Positions 26,976 to 36,657 of a stretch of DNA of 64,000 nucleotides are shown here, in pieces (position 1 is the first letter of the stretch; the number at the start of each line of letters is the position of its first letter). Location of the stretch: NCBI RefSeq assembly GCF_947497935.1, contig NZ_CANMIO010000007.1, positions 62,001-126,000 on the forward strand. Direction: 5' to 3'. The stretch is from an uncultured Shewanella sp. Lineage in GTDB: Bacteria; Pseudomonadota; Gammaproteobacteria; Enterobacterales; Shewanellaceae. Under the pieces are notes generated by a model that made no database searches, was not told the DNA's origin, and was given only the letters and a program-made list of their open reading frames with translations. The translations under genes were made by a program, and so were the position numbers.

Positions 26976-27365
26976 ATGAATATCTATTTATTGATCGCTG
27001 GTCTTTTCGCAGCATTGACCGCTATTGGTCATTTTTCCTATGGTCGAACGCATTTTTTGATGCCGATGAAAGCAGCAGATTTTGACCCAGGAGCCAAGGC
27101 CGTTATGAACTGTGTATTTCACTATGTATCAGTATTTCTAGTACTGTCTACCTTGGTTCTGCTTTGTTGCGCTTTCGAGGCTATCTCTGAGATGCAAAGT
27201 TTTGGCACTTTACTGTTTATAGCGCTTAATTTTGGATTATTCGCCATCTGGCAGCTTTATATCGGTTTTATGAGCAGCCTTGAAGCGCCATTTAAACAGT
27301 TATTTCAGTGGGTGTTCTTTGCACTAGTGGCAGGGTTTACCTTAGCGGGGACTCTATTAAATTAG
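26976..27365 (+). CDS. Small four-helix membrane protein, unknown function
   Basis: The 129-residue protein is almost entirely hydrophobic, with four predicted membrane segments (about 3-22, 45-67, 75-98 and 105-127). A polar loop lies between the first two (YGRTHFLMPMKAADFDPGAK). The ATG has tggagt upstream. I do not recognise the family. The gene stands alone. Confidence 0.7.
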   Translation: MNIYLLIAGLFAALTAIGHFSYGRTHFLMPMKAADFDPGAKAVMNCVFHYVSVFLVLSTLVLLCCAFEAISEMQSFGTLLFIALNFGLFAIWQLYIGFMSSLEAPFKQLFQWVFFALVAGFTLAGTLLN

Positions 27366-27818
27366 GCCATATTAGTAGGTTAACCCCAATCAGTATCATC
27401 TCATTCGAGTCCTCTACTGCTCAATTGATCGTACAAACAGTGACTTAAAGTTTGAACTGTAATAGGGTGTTATGAATATTACTCATGTTAATATTTGATT
27501 ACAGAGTCACAACTTGTCTTTTACTGAGCAGCTAGGTAAGTTGAACAGCCTATTCCAAAAGGATTGGAATTTAATAAACAACAAACAAGGACGACATTAT
27601 GCACCTCACTATCATTTTGCCTTCCTAAACGTTTTCGGGATCCGCGTTTGATGCCTATTTACGTGTTCCTACCGAACATTTGGTAACAATCGTTGTCCGA
27701 TAGTTATAATGACGATAATTTACAAATTTTTGCAGATTAACCAAATAGCTACGGCGCTCTTCTCTGTATGATTAGAGCTTGTCTATGATGTTTGCTAATC
27801 CAGCCATATGAGCATTTT
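27366..27818. other. Leader region of the ABC export operon
   Basis: This 453-base stretch has no long gene. It holds a hairpin (attccaa 27552-27558, ttggaat 27564-27570), a 9-codon frame with a good ribosome binding site (27599-27628), and an AT-rich segment with ttataatgac near 27705 that could be a -10 region. The frame of the ATPase is open upstream from a TTG at 27792, but the ATG at 27819 fits the family start. Confidence 0.45.
27599..27628 (+). CDS. Possible 9-residue leader peptide MHLTIILPS
   Basis: An ATG with aagga seven bases upstream (27587-27591) opens a frame of nine codons ending in TAA. It lies 190 bases before the ABC ATPase gene. Its ribosome binding site is better than that of the ATPase itself. 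It could be a regulatory leader, a very short exported peptide, or chance. Only the ribosome binding site and position support it. Confidence 0.3.
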   Translation: MHLTIILPS

Positions 27819-28505
27819 ATGATTAAAGTTCATCAATTAAAAAAAGAATATCCCATGGGAGACAGCTGCGTGAAAGCGCTCAATGGGGTGAGCTTCGCTA
27901 TCGCGAGAAATGAGTTTGTTGCCATCATGGGGCCATCAGGTTCTGGGAAGTCGACATTAATGAACATTATTGGCTGTTTAGACAAGCCAACGTCGGGCAG
28001 CTACAGCTTAAACGAGCAAGAAGTTGCAGAACTCGATGATGACGCTTTGTCTGCTGTGCGTAACAAGGAGATTGGATTTGTCTTTCAAAGCTTCCATCTG
28101 TTACCTCGTTTGTCTGCTTTGCAAAATGTATTGTTACCCTTAAGGTTCTCAGCTTCACCAGAACAAGACACTGATTATGCTCATGAGTTACTTAAGCGGG
28201 TTGGTCTTGATACCCGTCATGAGCACAGGCCAAATCAATTATCCGGTGGACAAAGGCAGCGTGTTGCCATTGCACGGTCTTTAGTTAACCGCCCAGCAAT
28301 TTTATTAGCCGATGAGCCTACCGGTGCGCTAGATAGCAAAACTTCGGTTGAAATCATGGCGCTTTTTACTGAGTTACATAAAGCTGGCCAAACCATCATC
28401 TTAGTGACCCACGAAGAAGAGGTAGCCGCTTACGCCCAGCGAATTATTCGCATGCGTGATGGTGATATTGTTGAGATTGAAGAGCGAGGTGAAAATGCTG
28501 CCTAA
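27819..28505 (+). CDS. ABC transporter ATPase, MacB/LolD type
   Basis: The 228-residue protein is the ATP-binding subunit of a type VII (MacB-like) ABC system. Walker [10 protein letters not shown] lies at 38-46, the signature LSGGQ at 141-145, and Walker B ILLADEP at 161-167 with catalytic E166. The start is ATG 27819, giving [14 protein letters not shown]. It overlaps the next gene by 11 bases. The FtsX-type permease is the last gene of the operon, with three adaptor genes between. Confidence 0.92.
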   Translation: MIKVHQLKKEYPMGDSCVKALNGVSFAIARNEFVAIMGPSGSGKSTLMNIIGCLDKPTSGSYSLNEQEVAELDDDALSAVRNKEIGFVFQSFHLLPRLSALQNVLLPLRFSASPEQDTDYAHELLKRVGLDTRHEHRPNQLSGGQRQRVAIARSLVNRPAILLADEPTGALDSKTSVEIMALFTELHKAGQTIILVTHEEEVAAYAQRIIRMRDGDIVEIEERGENAA

Positions 28506-29616
28506 TCGAATTTTCAACCACACAGTGACTCTTAACAATAAAGTGACTGGGCGACTAAGCCTGTTTGCGGGGCAAAAGCGCAAGCTTGCAGTCTCAATGT
28601 TACTGGCTAGCAGTATAAGCCCATTAGCACTAGCTGAGTCAGTGGATGCCAATATTAATACTCATCTTCAGCCAAATGCACTGTCGGCGATAGCGGCTGT
28701 GAAACAAAAACAACTCACGCCATTATTGTTGACGGGCCAGGTGGCATCGGTGAACTCACAAGCGTTTGTCGTACCCAAAGCGGGCGACTCATGGCGCTAT
28801 CAAATTCAATGGATGATGCCCGAGGGCACCTTAGCTGAGCCGGGGCAAATTGTAGTTACTTTTGATAAAAGTGAGATTGATAGCCGTATCGAGCAATTAG
28901 AGGGCACATTGTTAAGAGTGACGGCTCAGGAGCAAAGCCAAGCGATTGAACTCAATGGGCAATTGTTACAGGCAAAATTTGATTTAAAGCAGGCCAAGCT
29001 TGAGTTAGAAAAAGCCAAATTAGATGCCGCCATTCCAGCCGATTTTATTGCTGCAAAGGATTACGCTGATAATCAATTTAACAAACTCAAAGCTGAGTCT
29101 GAATTATCAAAAAAATACCAAGCGTTAGCCGAAATTGAAGATAAGCGTGTAGCCTCTTTATCACAACTTGCGATTGATAAAAAACGTGCTGAGCTGGAAC
29201 TGTCTCAGGCACTTGCAGGACTTGAACAATTAGAGTTAAAAGCAGAGATTGCCGGCCCTGTTTTGTATGGCCGCGAACCGTGGCGGGATAAAAAGTACTC
29301 GGTGGGAGACAACGTACAAATAGGCAGGCAAGTCGCCAATATTCCCGCATTGAATGAGTTAGAAGTGGTTGCATGGGTTAATGAAGTCGACGTTGATCGC
29401 ATTGCGGTTGGGGAGCCAGTACGTTTAAGACTTGACTCGCAGTCGAGCACTGTACTGAACGGCAGTATTAATCAAGTGAGCCGTCAAGCGCGTAAACAAG
29501 CGGCGTGGGGAAATAGTAACTGGTTTAAAATCGCGATTAAGTTTGCCGTCGATGATCGAGTGGACATTATTCCCGGAATGAGCGTGTTAGTCGAAACAGG
29601 AGTCAGCTCATCATGA
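28495..29616 (+). CDS. Periplasmic adaptor (HlyD/MacA-like), first of three
   Basis: The 373-residue protein has a long N-terminal region with a signal or anchor (about 27-42, [13 protein letters not shown]). Then come a lipoyl-like half-motif ([25 protein letters not shown]), a coiled-coil hairpin (about 130-250, rich in Q, E, K and L), and the second half with [19 protein letters not shown]. Adaptors link the inner-membrane pump to an outer-membrane channel. I start at ATG 28495, which has gaggt upstream. The frame is open further upstream inside the ATPase gene. It overlaps the next adaptor by four bases. Confidence 0.82.
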   Translation: MLPNRIFNHTVTLNNKVTGRLSLFAGQKRKLAVSMLLASSISPLALAESVDANINTHLQPNALSAIAAVKQKQLTPLLLTGQVASVNSQAFVVPKAGDSWRYQIQWMMPEGTLAEPGQIVVTFDKSEIDSRIEQLEGTLLRVTAQEQSQAIELNGQLLQAKFDLKQAKLELEKAKLDAAIPADFIAAKDYADNQFNKLKAESELSKKYQALAEIEDKRVASLSQLAIDKKRAELELSQALAGLEQLELKAEIAGPVLYGREPWRDKKYSVGDNVQIGRQVANIPALNELEVVAWVNEVDVDRIAVGEPVRLRLDSQSSTVLNGSINQVSRQARKQAAWGNSNWFKIAIKFAVDDRVDIIPGMSVLVETGVSSS

Positions 29617-30779
29617 AGCAAACAGCAATAGCAATATGCGTGTTATCTAGTCTGCTCACAGGTTGTGGTGATGAAGTGGTAACTCAAGTTGAGTCGGGCG
29701 TATTAGATCAACAAATCGAAGTGACGGGGGAATTAGTGTCAGCCAATACTGTTAACCTCAAGCCGCCTGTATTAAGGCGTGTGTGGCAGTATCAGGTCAA
29801 AATGTTAGCACCCGAAGGTAGTCAGGTGCAAAAAGGCGATAGAGTTGCCCAACTTGATACCTCTGCCTTGACCCAGCGTTTGTCGGTTAAATCGGCAAAT
29901 CTAGCGACAACCGTACAAGATATTGAAACCTCCAAACTGCGTAATGCCAAGAAGCTGGAAGAGCTTAAGCTTGATCTGGCTGAGGCCAAGATGAATCAAG
30001 AGAAAAGTCAGATGAAAGTCGACATTTCCGATATAACCGTTTCGGTTATCGATCAGCAAAAATACCTAAAAGATGCGATTATCGCTACCGATCGCGTGAC
30101 GTTAATCAAGCAGAAGATTGAGCTTGAAATCGAAGGCGCTGAGCAGCGAATGAAGATGCTGGAAGGCGATCAGCAAAAGTTTGCCGCAGAAGTCGCAGCC
30201 TTAAATAAAGGAATCAAGTCACTGACCTTAATCGCACCCCGTGATGGTATGGTTGTTTACGGTAACGACCAACAAGGCAATAAGTTAGCGGAAGGACAAA
30301 ATATTTATGGTGGTGACTCGGTTTTGAGTATCCCAGATCTGCAACACATGCAGGTCAATATGACCATACCAGAAGTGGAAGCGGGCAGGGTACAAGTCGG
30401 TCAAGTGTTAAAGATCCGTCTCGACGCTAATCCTGAAAAAACCTTTAATGGCAAAATCATTGAGCTAGGGGCGGTGTTTAGAATTAAAAACCAAGATGTG
30501 CCGCTAGTGATCTTTGATGCGGTGGCCAGTATTGATGAAGTGGATTCTGACTTAATGCGTCCGGGGATGACAGCTAAAATCAGTATCGACATTGCGAATA
30601 ACACCCCTGAGTTATTATTGTCGTTAGATGCAGTGCATTACGATCGTGGTAAAGCCTATGTGATAAAACCAGGCCTATTTAGCGACAGTAAACAATACGT
30701 CAGTTTAGGAGCTATGGGTAAAGAGCAAGTGGTGATTACCGAAGGGATTGAGCAAGGTGAAGAGGTATTATTGCCATGA
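29613..30779 (+). CDS. Lipoprotein periplasmic adaptor (HlyD/MacA-like), second of three
   Basis: The 388-residue protein is a lipoprotein (lipobox LTGC, C18). It has the lipoyl half KMLAPEGSQVQKGDRVAQLDTS, a long coiled coil (about 90-200), then TLIAPRDGMVVYGN and a beta-barrel region ending with DAVHYDRGKAYVI. This is the standard membrane-fusion layout. Both ends overlap neighbours by four bases (ATGA), so translation is coupled. Confidence 0.88.
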   Translation: MKQTAIAICVLSSLLTGCGDEVVTQVESGVLDQQIEVTGELVSANTVNLKPPVLRRVWQYQVKMLAPEGSQVQKGDRVAQLDTSALTQRLSVKSANLATTVQDIETSKLRNAKKLEELKLDLAEAKMNQEKSQMKVDISDITVSVIDQQKYLKDAIIATDRVTLIKQKIELEIEGAEQRMKMLEGDQQKFAAEVAALNKGIKSLTLIAPRDGMVVYGNDQQGNKLAEGQNIYGGDSVLSIPDLQHMQVNMTIPEVEAGRVQVGQVLKIRLDANPEKTFNGKIIELGAVFRIKNQDVPLVIFDAVASIDEVDSDLMRPGMTAKISIDIANNTPELLLSLDAVHYDRGKAYVIKPGLFSDSKQYVSLGAMGKEQVVITEGIEQGEEVLLP

Positions 30780-32041
30780 TAAACATAACCGCTTTTACAA
30801 CAAAGAGTGTGCACGGTAATGGCATTCAATCCTATAAGAAAAGCTTAGGTTGCAGTATGTTATTGTTGGCGACCCTGGCGTTAAGTGCGTGTAGCGATCC
30901 TGCCACTAATGGCGTAATAACCTTTGAAGTTGAGCGTGCTGATTTTAAAGTGGATATTCCAGCATCGGGTGAACTAGAAGCCAGTAACTCAACCACAGTC
31001 AATGTACCCACAGGCCTTCGAGGTCCGCAGTCTCTAGCCTGGATCATAGACAATTTTAGCAATGTTAAAGCTGGAGATGTCATTGCGCGGATGGACGGTA
31101 CGCGAGAGAGCTTTCGTTTAGAGATGGAGTCACTCGACTATGACCGTTTAGGGCTAGATAGTCAGATCCAATCGCAAAAAGATAAAACCATAGATAAAAC
31201 ACTCAGTACTGACACTAAATTAACGGCACAAGAGCAAGATCTCGCCGATAGGTTTTTTAGTGAAGATGAACGTGTTTACACCAAAATCGATATTATCGAT
31301 CAGATGCGAAACCAAGATTACCTTAAAGCCAAAATGGATTTCTATGGCTGGGGGATTAGTCAGCATGGTTCTCAGGCAGATGCCGAGCAAGAGCTGATTA
31401 AGCTTAAGCAACAAGGGCATAAAGCGAAGATGAACCGCTACTCTAGTAATCTGCAACAGATGGAAATCGTAGCACCGCAAGATGGCCTGTTTGTTGCCCA
31501 GCCTGGCTGGAACGGGGTAATACCGATACCCGGCGACATGATGTGGTCGGGCATGGCGATAGGCTTACTGCCTGATACTTCTAAAATGCAAGCAAAACTG
31601 TTTGTACTTGAGTCAGAGGCATTAGGTTTAGCAATTGGTAAACCTGTTACCCTTTATCTTGATGCTTATCCAGAGCTTGCGCTTACAGGCACTTTGACCC
31701 AGCTCGATGCGCTTGCCAAAGCAAAAGAGCAAGACAGCCCTGTGAATTATTTTCAAATTACTGTTAGCCTCGACAAAACCCTGGTTGAAATTATGCAGCC
31801 TGGCCGACAGGTCAATGCCATGGTGCATGCACTAGACGCAAAAGATGTGATTACTGTGCCTAATCAAGCATTGTTTCAAAAGTCCGGTGAGTATTGGGTA
31901 TACCTTAAAACGCCAAAAGGCTTTGCCAAACAAAGCGTGACGCTAGGTAATCGCAGTCTAAACCGTACCGTTATTACTGAAGGATTAAAGCAAGGCGATA
32001 CGGTTGCACTGACGACACCGCCAAAGAGGAATCGAGTATGA
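30776..32041 (+). CDS. Lipoprotein periplasmic adaptor (HlyD/MacA-like), third of three
   Basis: The 421-residue frame begins at the ATG overlapping the upstream stop. A lipobox LSAC appears only at residue 39, so the real start may be an internal ATG near 30857 (MLLLATLALSAC). The mature part has IPASGELEASNSTTVNVPTG, a helical hairpin (about 125-220), VAPQDGLFVAQPGW, and a C-terminal region with VPNQALFQKSGEYWVYL. It belongs to the same fold as the two preceding adaptors but is clearly diverged. It overlaps the permease gene by four bases. Confidence 0.85.
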   Translation: MINITAFTTKSVHGNGIQSYKKSLGCSMLLLATLALSACSDPATNGVITFEVERADFKVDIPASGELEASNSTTVNVPTGLRGPQSLAWIIDNFSNVKAGDVIARMDGTRESFRLEMESLDYDRLGLDSQIQSQKDKTIDKTLSTDTKLTAQEQDLADRFFSEDERVYTKIDIIDQMRNQDYLKAKMDFYGWGISQHGSQADAEQELIKLKQQGHKAKMNRYSSNLQQMEIVAPQDGLFVAQPGWNGVIPIPGDMMWSGMAIGLLPDTSKMQAKLFVLESEALGLAIGKPVTLYLDAYPELALTGTLTQLDALAKAKEQDSPVNYFQITVSLDKTLVEIMQPGRQVNAMVHALDAKDVITVPNQALFQKSGEYWVYLKTPKGFAKQSVTLGNRSLNRTVITEGLKQGDTVALTTPPKRNRV

Positions 32042-33339
32042 CCCAGAATAGACCCGCGGCGGTTCTGACAACTATCCAAGGCAAAAAAGCGACCGTACCT
32101 CTTAGCGTATATTGGGAGGGGGTTAAGCAAGCATTTGATGAAATGCGTCATCATAAGCTAAGAACCTCATTAACCTTATTGGGGATGATCTTTGGCGTTG
32201 GTGCGGTGATAGCAATGCTAAGTGTGGGTGAGGGAGCTGAACGCGAAGCGTTAAAAATGATTGAATCCATGGGGGTAAATAACCTTGTGGTTAATGCGCG
32301 CAGCGCTGAAGGTGAGGCGCTAAAGTCCGAACGCGAACACAGTATCGGCTTAAGCCTTAGAGACATAGAAAGCGCAAGGGATACTTTACCGTTTGTTGAA
32401 AATTGGAGCGCCGAGAAAAACGTAAAGGTGTTTAGCTTATTCAGCTTAAAAGGCCGTAGCGATGCAAAAGTTGCAGGGGTGACGCCAAGTTACTTTGAGT
32501 TAAGTGCGCTGCCTTTAGGCGAAGGCCGAACGCTAAATGCTACTGATGAAGATTATTATCAACAAGTTGCAGTATTGGGTCCAGAAGCGGCAAGAAGCTT
32601 GTTCCCTCAAGGCAATGCAATTAATAGTTTGATAAAGATTAATCATCAGTGGTTTACCGTGGTGGGTGTGCTTTCAGAAAGAGAGGGCAGCAAGTCGAGC
32701 ATTCAAGGGGTTAAACTTGGGGGGGAGCGCAATCAAGTTTTTATTCCTTTAACTACCGCGCTTAAAAAGCTGCAGTTTAATACGTTAGAAAGCGAGCTTG
32801 ACGCCTTTAAACTAGCCTTAACGGATGGCACTGAGCCATCATTAGCGTCTAAAAGTTTGCAGCATCTGTTAGATAGGCGCCATGGCGGCGAGAAAGACTT
32901 TGAGATTGTGGTTCCAGCAGACCTACTGGCTCAACATCAAAAGACCCAGCAGATCTTTAATATCGTTATGGCCTGTGTGGCGGGGATCTCTTTACTGGTG
33001 GGCGGTATTGGTATTATGAATATCATGCTCGCAACCATTCTCGAACGTACTGGAGAAATTGGCTTATTACGCGCATTAGGGGCAAAACGCAAAGATATAG
33101 CACGTCAGTTCTTAATTGAAAGTATCGCTATCTCAGCAACAGGCGGCATTATTGGAATTGCGGTAGGCTTACTATTAGCTCTGGTGATTTCGTCTGCAGC
33201 TGGCTGGCCAGTGGCATGGTCGCCTTTCTCTATCTTATTGGCTCTTGGCGTTTGTATGACGATAGGCGTGGGATTTGGTCTGTATCCAGCCAATAAGGCG
33301 GCGAAACTTGACCCCATCGTGGCTCTGCAACGGGACTAA
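32038..33339 (+). CDS. MacB-type ABC permease (FtsX domain)
   Basis: The 433-residue permease has an N-terminal membrane helix (about 40-62) after the typical ALDEMRHHKLRTSLTLLGMIFGVGAVIAM pattern. A large periplasmic domain (about 65-300) follows, then three C-terminal helices with VGGIGIMNIMLATILERTGEIGLLRALGAKR, the FtsX signature. MacB-type pumps act as mechanotransducers that expel substrates already in the periplasm. The substrate is unknown. No outer-membrane TolC gene is nearby, so a TolC encoded elsewhere is likely used. Confidence 0.92.
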   Translation: MTQNRPAAVLTTIQGKKATVPLSVYWEGVKQAFDEMRHHKLRTSLTLLGMIFGVGAVIAMLSVGEGAEREALKMIESMGVNNLVVNARSAEGEALKSEREHSIGLSLRDIESARDTLPFVENWSAEKNVKVFSLFSLKGRSDAKVAGVTPSYFELSALPLGEGRTLNATDEDYYQQVAVLGPEAARSLFPQGNAINSLIKINHQWFTVVGVLSEREGSKSSIQGVKLGGERNQVFIPLTTALKKLQFNTLESELDAFKLALTDGTEPSLASKSLQHLLDRRHGGEKDFEIVVPADLLAQHQKTQQIFNIVMACVAGISLLVGGIGIMNIMLATILERTGEIGLLRALGAKRKDIARQFLIESIAISATGGIIGIAVGLLLALVISSAAGWPVAWSPFSILLALGVCMTIGVGFGLYPANKAAKLDPIVALQRD

Positions 33340-33359
33340 TTGTTCTTATATTTTATTCA

Positions 33360-33395
33360 AATAACCCGCGATATCATCGCGGGTTATTTTTTATT
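33360..33395 (+). terminator. Terminator of the ABC export operon
   Basis: A perfect 12-bp stem (ataacccgcgat 33361-33372, atcgcgggttat 33376-33387) with a 3-base loop is followed by a T-rich tail, 22 bases after the permease stop. Confidence 0.92.
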
Positions 33396-33570
33396 TTTGA
33401 CGCAATATACTTAGAAAACTCGTTGACGGTAATATTTAGTTTTTGTTGGTTGCAAACATGTTAAAACAGTAGGCGTAAAATGGTAAACTAAGCTATTGTA
33501 TTAGAAGCATTCGCCAAACGACTTAGTTCGCTTTATTGTCGAGTAAAGATTACGGCCAAGGAATTGTCAG

Positions 33571-34239
33571 TTGACTGATAAAAGAATTAATAAACAGAAT
33601 AATTTTTACTATATGACCTGTGCACTGGTAGTGCTGTTATTGAGTGCGTCTTTGGTTAAATCTGTGGCTGACGGAATATTGGAGTCCTTTCTTGAGGGAA
33701 TTATTACCGTCACTTTTTTAGTTTGTGTCGTTAGCTTAAAGATAGATTCAAACTGGAAGCGCTTTATGTCAGGCCTTATCTTGATTTGGCTGTTGACTGC
33801 AATCGTAAAACGTTTTTTTAGTATCCCCTATATAGACCTATTTATGCTCGGCTTAATGTTTGCCTTTTTTTGGGGCACCTTTAATTCTATCGCCCGTCAA
33901 ATACTCTTCACAGGTTCAGTTAACGGCAACAAAGTCGTTGGCTCCATAGCACTTTTTCTACTTCTTGGGCTCATGTGGGCGCTGGTTTATTTGCTTATCT
34001 TGGCGTTATCGCCGGGAGCATTTTCTGGTATCGAACATAGCGCATGGGGGAAGGATTTTTCTCAAATGGCATACTTTAGCTTTGTCACGTTAACGACATT
34101 AGGTTACGGCGATATTAGTCCTAATACGCCTTTTGCCCAAGTCGCAGTATATATGGAGGCCATTGCTGGAGTGTTTTACATGGCAATTGTCGTTGCAAGT
34201 TTGGTGAGCGCAGGATTAGCTCAAAAAGAGACCCAATAG
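33571..34239 (+). CDS. Potassium-channel-like protein with one pore loop
   Basis: The 222-residue protein has about six hydrophobic segments and a selectivity filter TTLGYGD at residues 175-181, followed by a last helix. This is the ion-channel (Ion_trans_2) pore unit. There is no obvious cytoplasmic regulatory domain. It starts with TTG at 33571, eight bases after aagga. The PerM-like gene begins ten bases downstream, so the two are probably an operon. Potassium selectivity is inferred from the GYG motif. Confidence 0.83.
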   Translation: MTDKRINKQNNFYYMTCALVVLLLSASLVKSVADGILESFLEGIITVTFLVCVVSLKIDSNWKRFMSGLILIWLLTAIVKRFFSIPYIDLFMLGLMFAFFWGTFNSIARQILFTGSVNGNKVVGSIALFLLLGLMWALVYLLILALSPGAFSGIEHSAWGKDFSQMAYFSFVTLTTLGYGDISPNTPFAQVAVYMEAIAGVFYMAIVVASLVSAGLAQKETQ

Positions 34240-34249
34240 GAACGTTAAT

Positions 34250-35401
34250 ATGGAAAATCCAATGCAACATAATCAAAGTAAATTGTTTATCAATAACATG
34301 ATGGAATCGGCAATTAGAATAGGCTTGCTGTTTATGCTGCTTGTTTGGACCTTCGATATCATCAAACCCTTTGTGATCCCAGTGCTTTGGGGAGCGATTA
34401 TTGCGGTTGCATTGATGCCGATGACTCAAAAGCTTGAGCGTGCACTAAAGGGGCGCAGAGGGCTTGCTGCGACCATACTGGCGTTAGCTGGGATTATCTT
34501 ACTTATCGCACCGTTCTGGATTGTCTCAAGTTCAATCTTTGAAGGGATCTCACATATGGTTGCGGTGATGCAAGCAGGCGATATTAAGATCCCTGGGCCG
34601 ACTCAAAGGGTGGCTGATATCCCATTAATTGGCGACAAGCTATTTGAGGCTTGGGCACTGTTTGCCACCAACCTTGAAAAAGCCGTGCTACATTTCTTAC
34701 CGCAAATAAAGACCGGGGTTAGCGCCGCGGCAGGAATGCTCGGCAGTAGTCTAGGTACCTTGGTGATGTTTATTATTTCACTGGCCATTGCGGGTGGTTT
34801 TATGGCTCACGCCGAAAAGTCATCGGCAGCGGTGAGTACTGTAGCAGTGAGAGTGGTAGGTAAAAATGGAGAAGAGTGGACCAGTTTAACTGCGGCAACC
34901 ATTCGCAGCGTATTGCTCGGTGTGGTTGGCGTGGCATTTATTCAATCTTTGCTAATTGGCTCAGCATTATTTACTTTTAGTATTCCTGCTGCGGGCGTAT
35001 TTACCTTTATCGTGTTTATTTTGGGTATTGCTCAATTACCACCTCTGTTGGTGGTATTACCGATTATTTTCTATGTTTTCTCTACGCAAGACACTACACC
35101 AGCAACGATATTTACTGTATGGGTATTGATTGCGGGTATTTCTGACAGTTTCTTAAAGCCGATGCTAATGGGGCGCGGAGTCGATGTACCCATGCCTGTG
35201 ATCCTTATTGGTGCGATTGGCGGTATGATTGCCGCGGGGATTATCGGCTTGTTCTTAGGCGCAGTGATATTGGCTATTTGGTATGAGCTATTTACGACTT
35301 GGCTGAATATGGAAGAGGCTCAATTGGCAAGTGCTAAAGCGGCCGATGCAGCGGAAGATAAGCTCGTTAGTGCACCAGAGCAGAGCGGTAAGGATGCTTA
35401 A
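34250..35401 (+). CDS. AI-2E/PerM-family membrane protein (YdiK-like)
   Basis: The 383-residue protein has the AI-2E family shape. Paired N-terminal helices (about 20-90) are followed by a mostly soluble middle (about 95-180) and four or five C-terminal helices, with FIVFILGIAQLPPLLVVLPI and SFLKPMLMGRGVDVPMPVILIGAIGGM near the end. Some family members export autoinducer-2 (TqsA) or act as sodium/proton antiporters, but many are unassigned. The last 40 residues are polar and alanine-rich. Its ribosome binding site is aggaacg. Confidence 0.85.
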   Translation: MENPMQHNQSKLFINNMMESAIRIGLLFMLLVWTFDIIKPFVIPVLWGAIIAVALMPMTQKLERALKGRRGLAATILALAGIILLIAPFWIVSSSIFEGISHMVAVMQAGDIKIPGPTQRVADIPLIGDKLFEAWALFATNLEKAVLHFLPQIKTGVSAAAGMLGSSLGTLVMFIISLAIAGGFMAHAEKSSAAVSTVAVRVVGKNGEEWTSLTAATIRSVLLGVVGVAFIQSLLIGSALFTFSIPAAGVFTFIVFILGIAQLPPLLVVLPIIFYVFSTQDTTPATIFTVWVLIAGISDSFLKPMLMGRGVDVPMPVILIGAIGGMIAAGIIGLFLGAVILAIWYELFTTWLNMEEAQLASAKAADAAEDKLVSAPEQSGKDA

Positions 35402-35431
35402 TTGAGTTAATCGTTAGCTAGTTTCAATGAC

Positions 35432-35460
35432 AATGGGCGCCACTGTGCGCCTATTTTATT
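35432..35460 (+). terminator. Weak terminator after the PerM-like gene
   Basis: ggcgc (35436-35440) pairs with gcgcc (35447-35451), extended by A-T and G-T pairs outside, and is followed by tattttatt. Confidence 0.5.
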
Positions 35461-35577
35461 TGGCTAAAAGTATCAATTTATTGAGATAAAATAGCTTAGT
35501 GCATAAAATTAATCAGATATTGATTGGATACTAAAGTGTAGAAATATCAAGGGATCTAGAACATCTAGGAACAGCGA

Positions 35578-36657
35578 GTGAATAATTTAAAGACCGCAGT
35601 GTGGCATTGGTATAAGCAAGAGAAGATAACGCAAGCGTCACTCCCTGACGCGTTAACTTGTGTAACGGATAATGCAGAAAATCATCCCACAGCCACACAA
35701 TGGTGTGCCTTGAGTGATTTACTCCTTAGCTGGCTTGCAGCCTTACTCATAGGAACTGGACTCGTCTTCTTTGTGGCGGCAAATTGGCAAACCATGAGCC
35801 TGTTTGCTCGATTTGCTTTGGTAGAGGCGGCGGTTATTTTTACGCTACTGTTATATGTATTCATGCGCTGGCGCGCCATTAATCATAGAGATAAACTCGG
35901 CTTCGGCTATACCTCGGCAAATGCGGTGTTGCTGATGTTAGCCATCATGATCGGTAGTCTGTTGGCACTCGTTGGCCAGACCTATCAGACAGGCGCAGAT
36001 CCCTGGCAGTTGTTCGCCCTGTGGGCACTATTCACACTTCCACTTGCTTTGGTTGCTGGGTCTGAACTTTTATGGCTACTATTTGGCTTGTTATTGAACC
36101 TTGCCACCGTGCTCTATTATCAAACCTTTCCAGGTTTTTTTGGCCGACTTTTTTTGTTTGATCTCGCCTTAGAGGCACTATTTCTGCTGAATTTATTACT
36201 CCATGTCTCCAGCCTGCTACTCAGTGGCAAGCTAGGCTTCTCACTAGGTTTAACGCTTGGCTTATCTAAGGAGTTGTCATCAAATAATCATCAAAGGTTT
36301 GCAGCGACCTTACTGCAACAGCTTACCATCTCGGTCGTCGTTGTGAGTGCAACACTGTTGGCAATTGAAGAGATCTTCGATTGGAATTCAGGTGTCTGGT
36401 TATGGGGTTACTTTGCTCTTATCGCAGTGGGATACTGGCTTTATAATTTGAAATTAAAACAGATATTTGTACTTGCTATCGGTGGTTTTAGCTTAGTCGC
36501 TGTCAGCAATAGTCTATTAACTCGTTTGGTACTCGAGGGAAACGAGCCCGTTGGTTTGTTATTAGTGCTAGGTCTTTGCATTATCGGAACTACCAGTTTG
36601 CTGACCATATGGCTTCGCCAGCGTCACAGGGTATTTTCGAAAGGAGGCAATAGATGA
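35578..36657 (+). CDS. DUF2157 multi-helix membrane protein
   Basis: The 359-residue protein begins with a short helical cytoplasmic head and then about ten membrane segments. The first has the DUF2157 pattern LLSWLAALLIGTGLVFFVAANWQ. Function is unknown in the family. The start is GTG at 35578. It overlaps the next gene (ATGA at 36654), and the trio DUF2157, DUF4401 and GDYXXLXY protein is a recurring set in proteobacteria. Confidence 0.85.
   Translation: MNNLKTAVWHWYKQEKITQASLPDALTCVTDNAENHPTATQWCALSDLLLSWLAALLIGTGLVFFVAANWQTMSLFARFALVEAAVIFTLLLYVFMRWRAINHRDKLGFGYTSANAVLLMLAIMIGSLLALVGQTYQTGADPWQLFALWALFTLPLALVAGSELLWLLFGLLLNLATVLYYQTFPGFFGRLFLFDLALEALFLLNLLLHVSSLLLSGKLGFSLGLTLGLSKELSSNNHQRFAATLLQQLTISVVVVSATLLAIEEIFDWNSGVWLWGYFALIAVGYWLYNLKLKQIFVLAIGGFSLVAVSNSLLTRLVLEGNEPVGLLLVLGLCIIGTTSLLTIWLRQRHRVFSKGGNR

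Noticed and set aside
27792..27818. Upstream TTG start for the ABC ATPase
   Set aside because: The extra nine residues (MLIQPYEHF) do not belong to the family and the TTG has no ribosome binding site.
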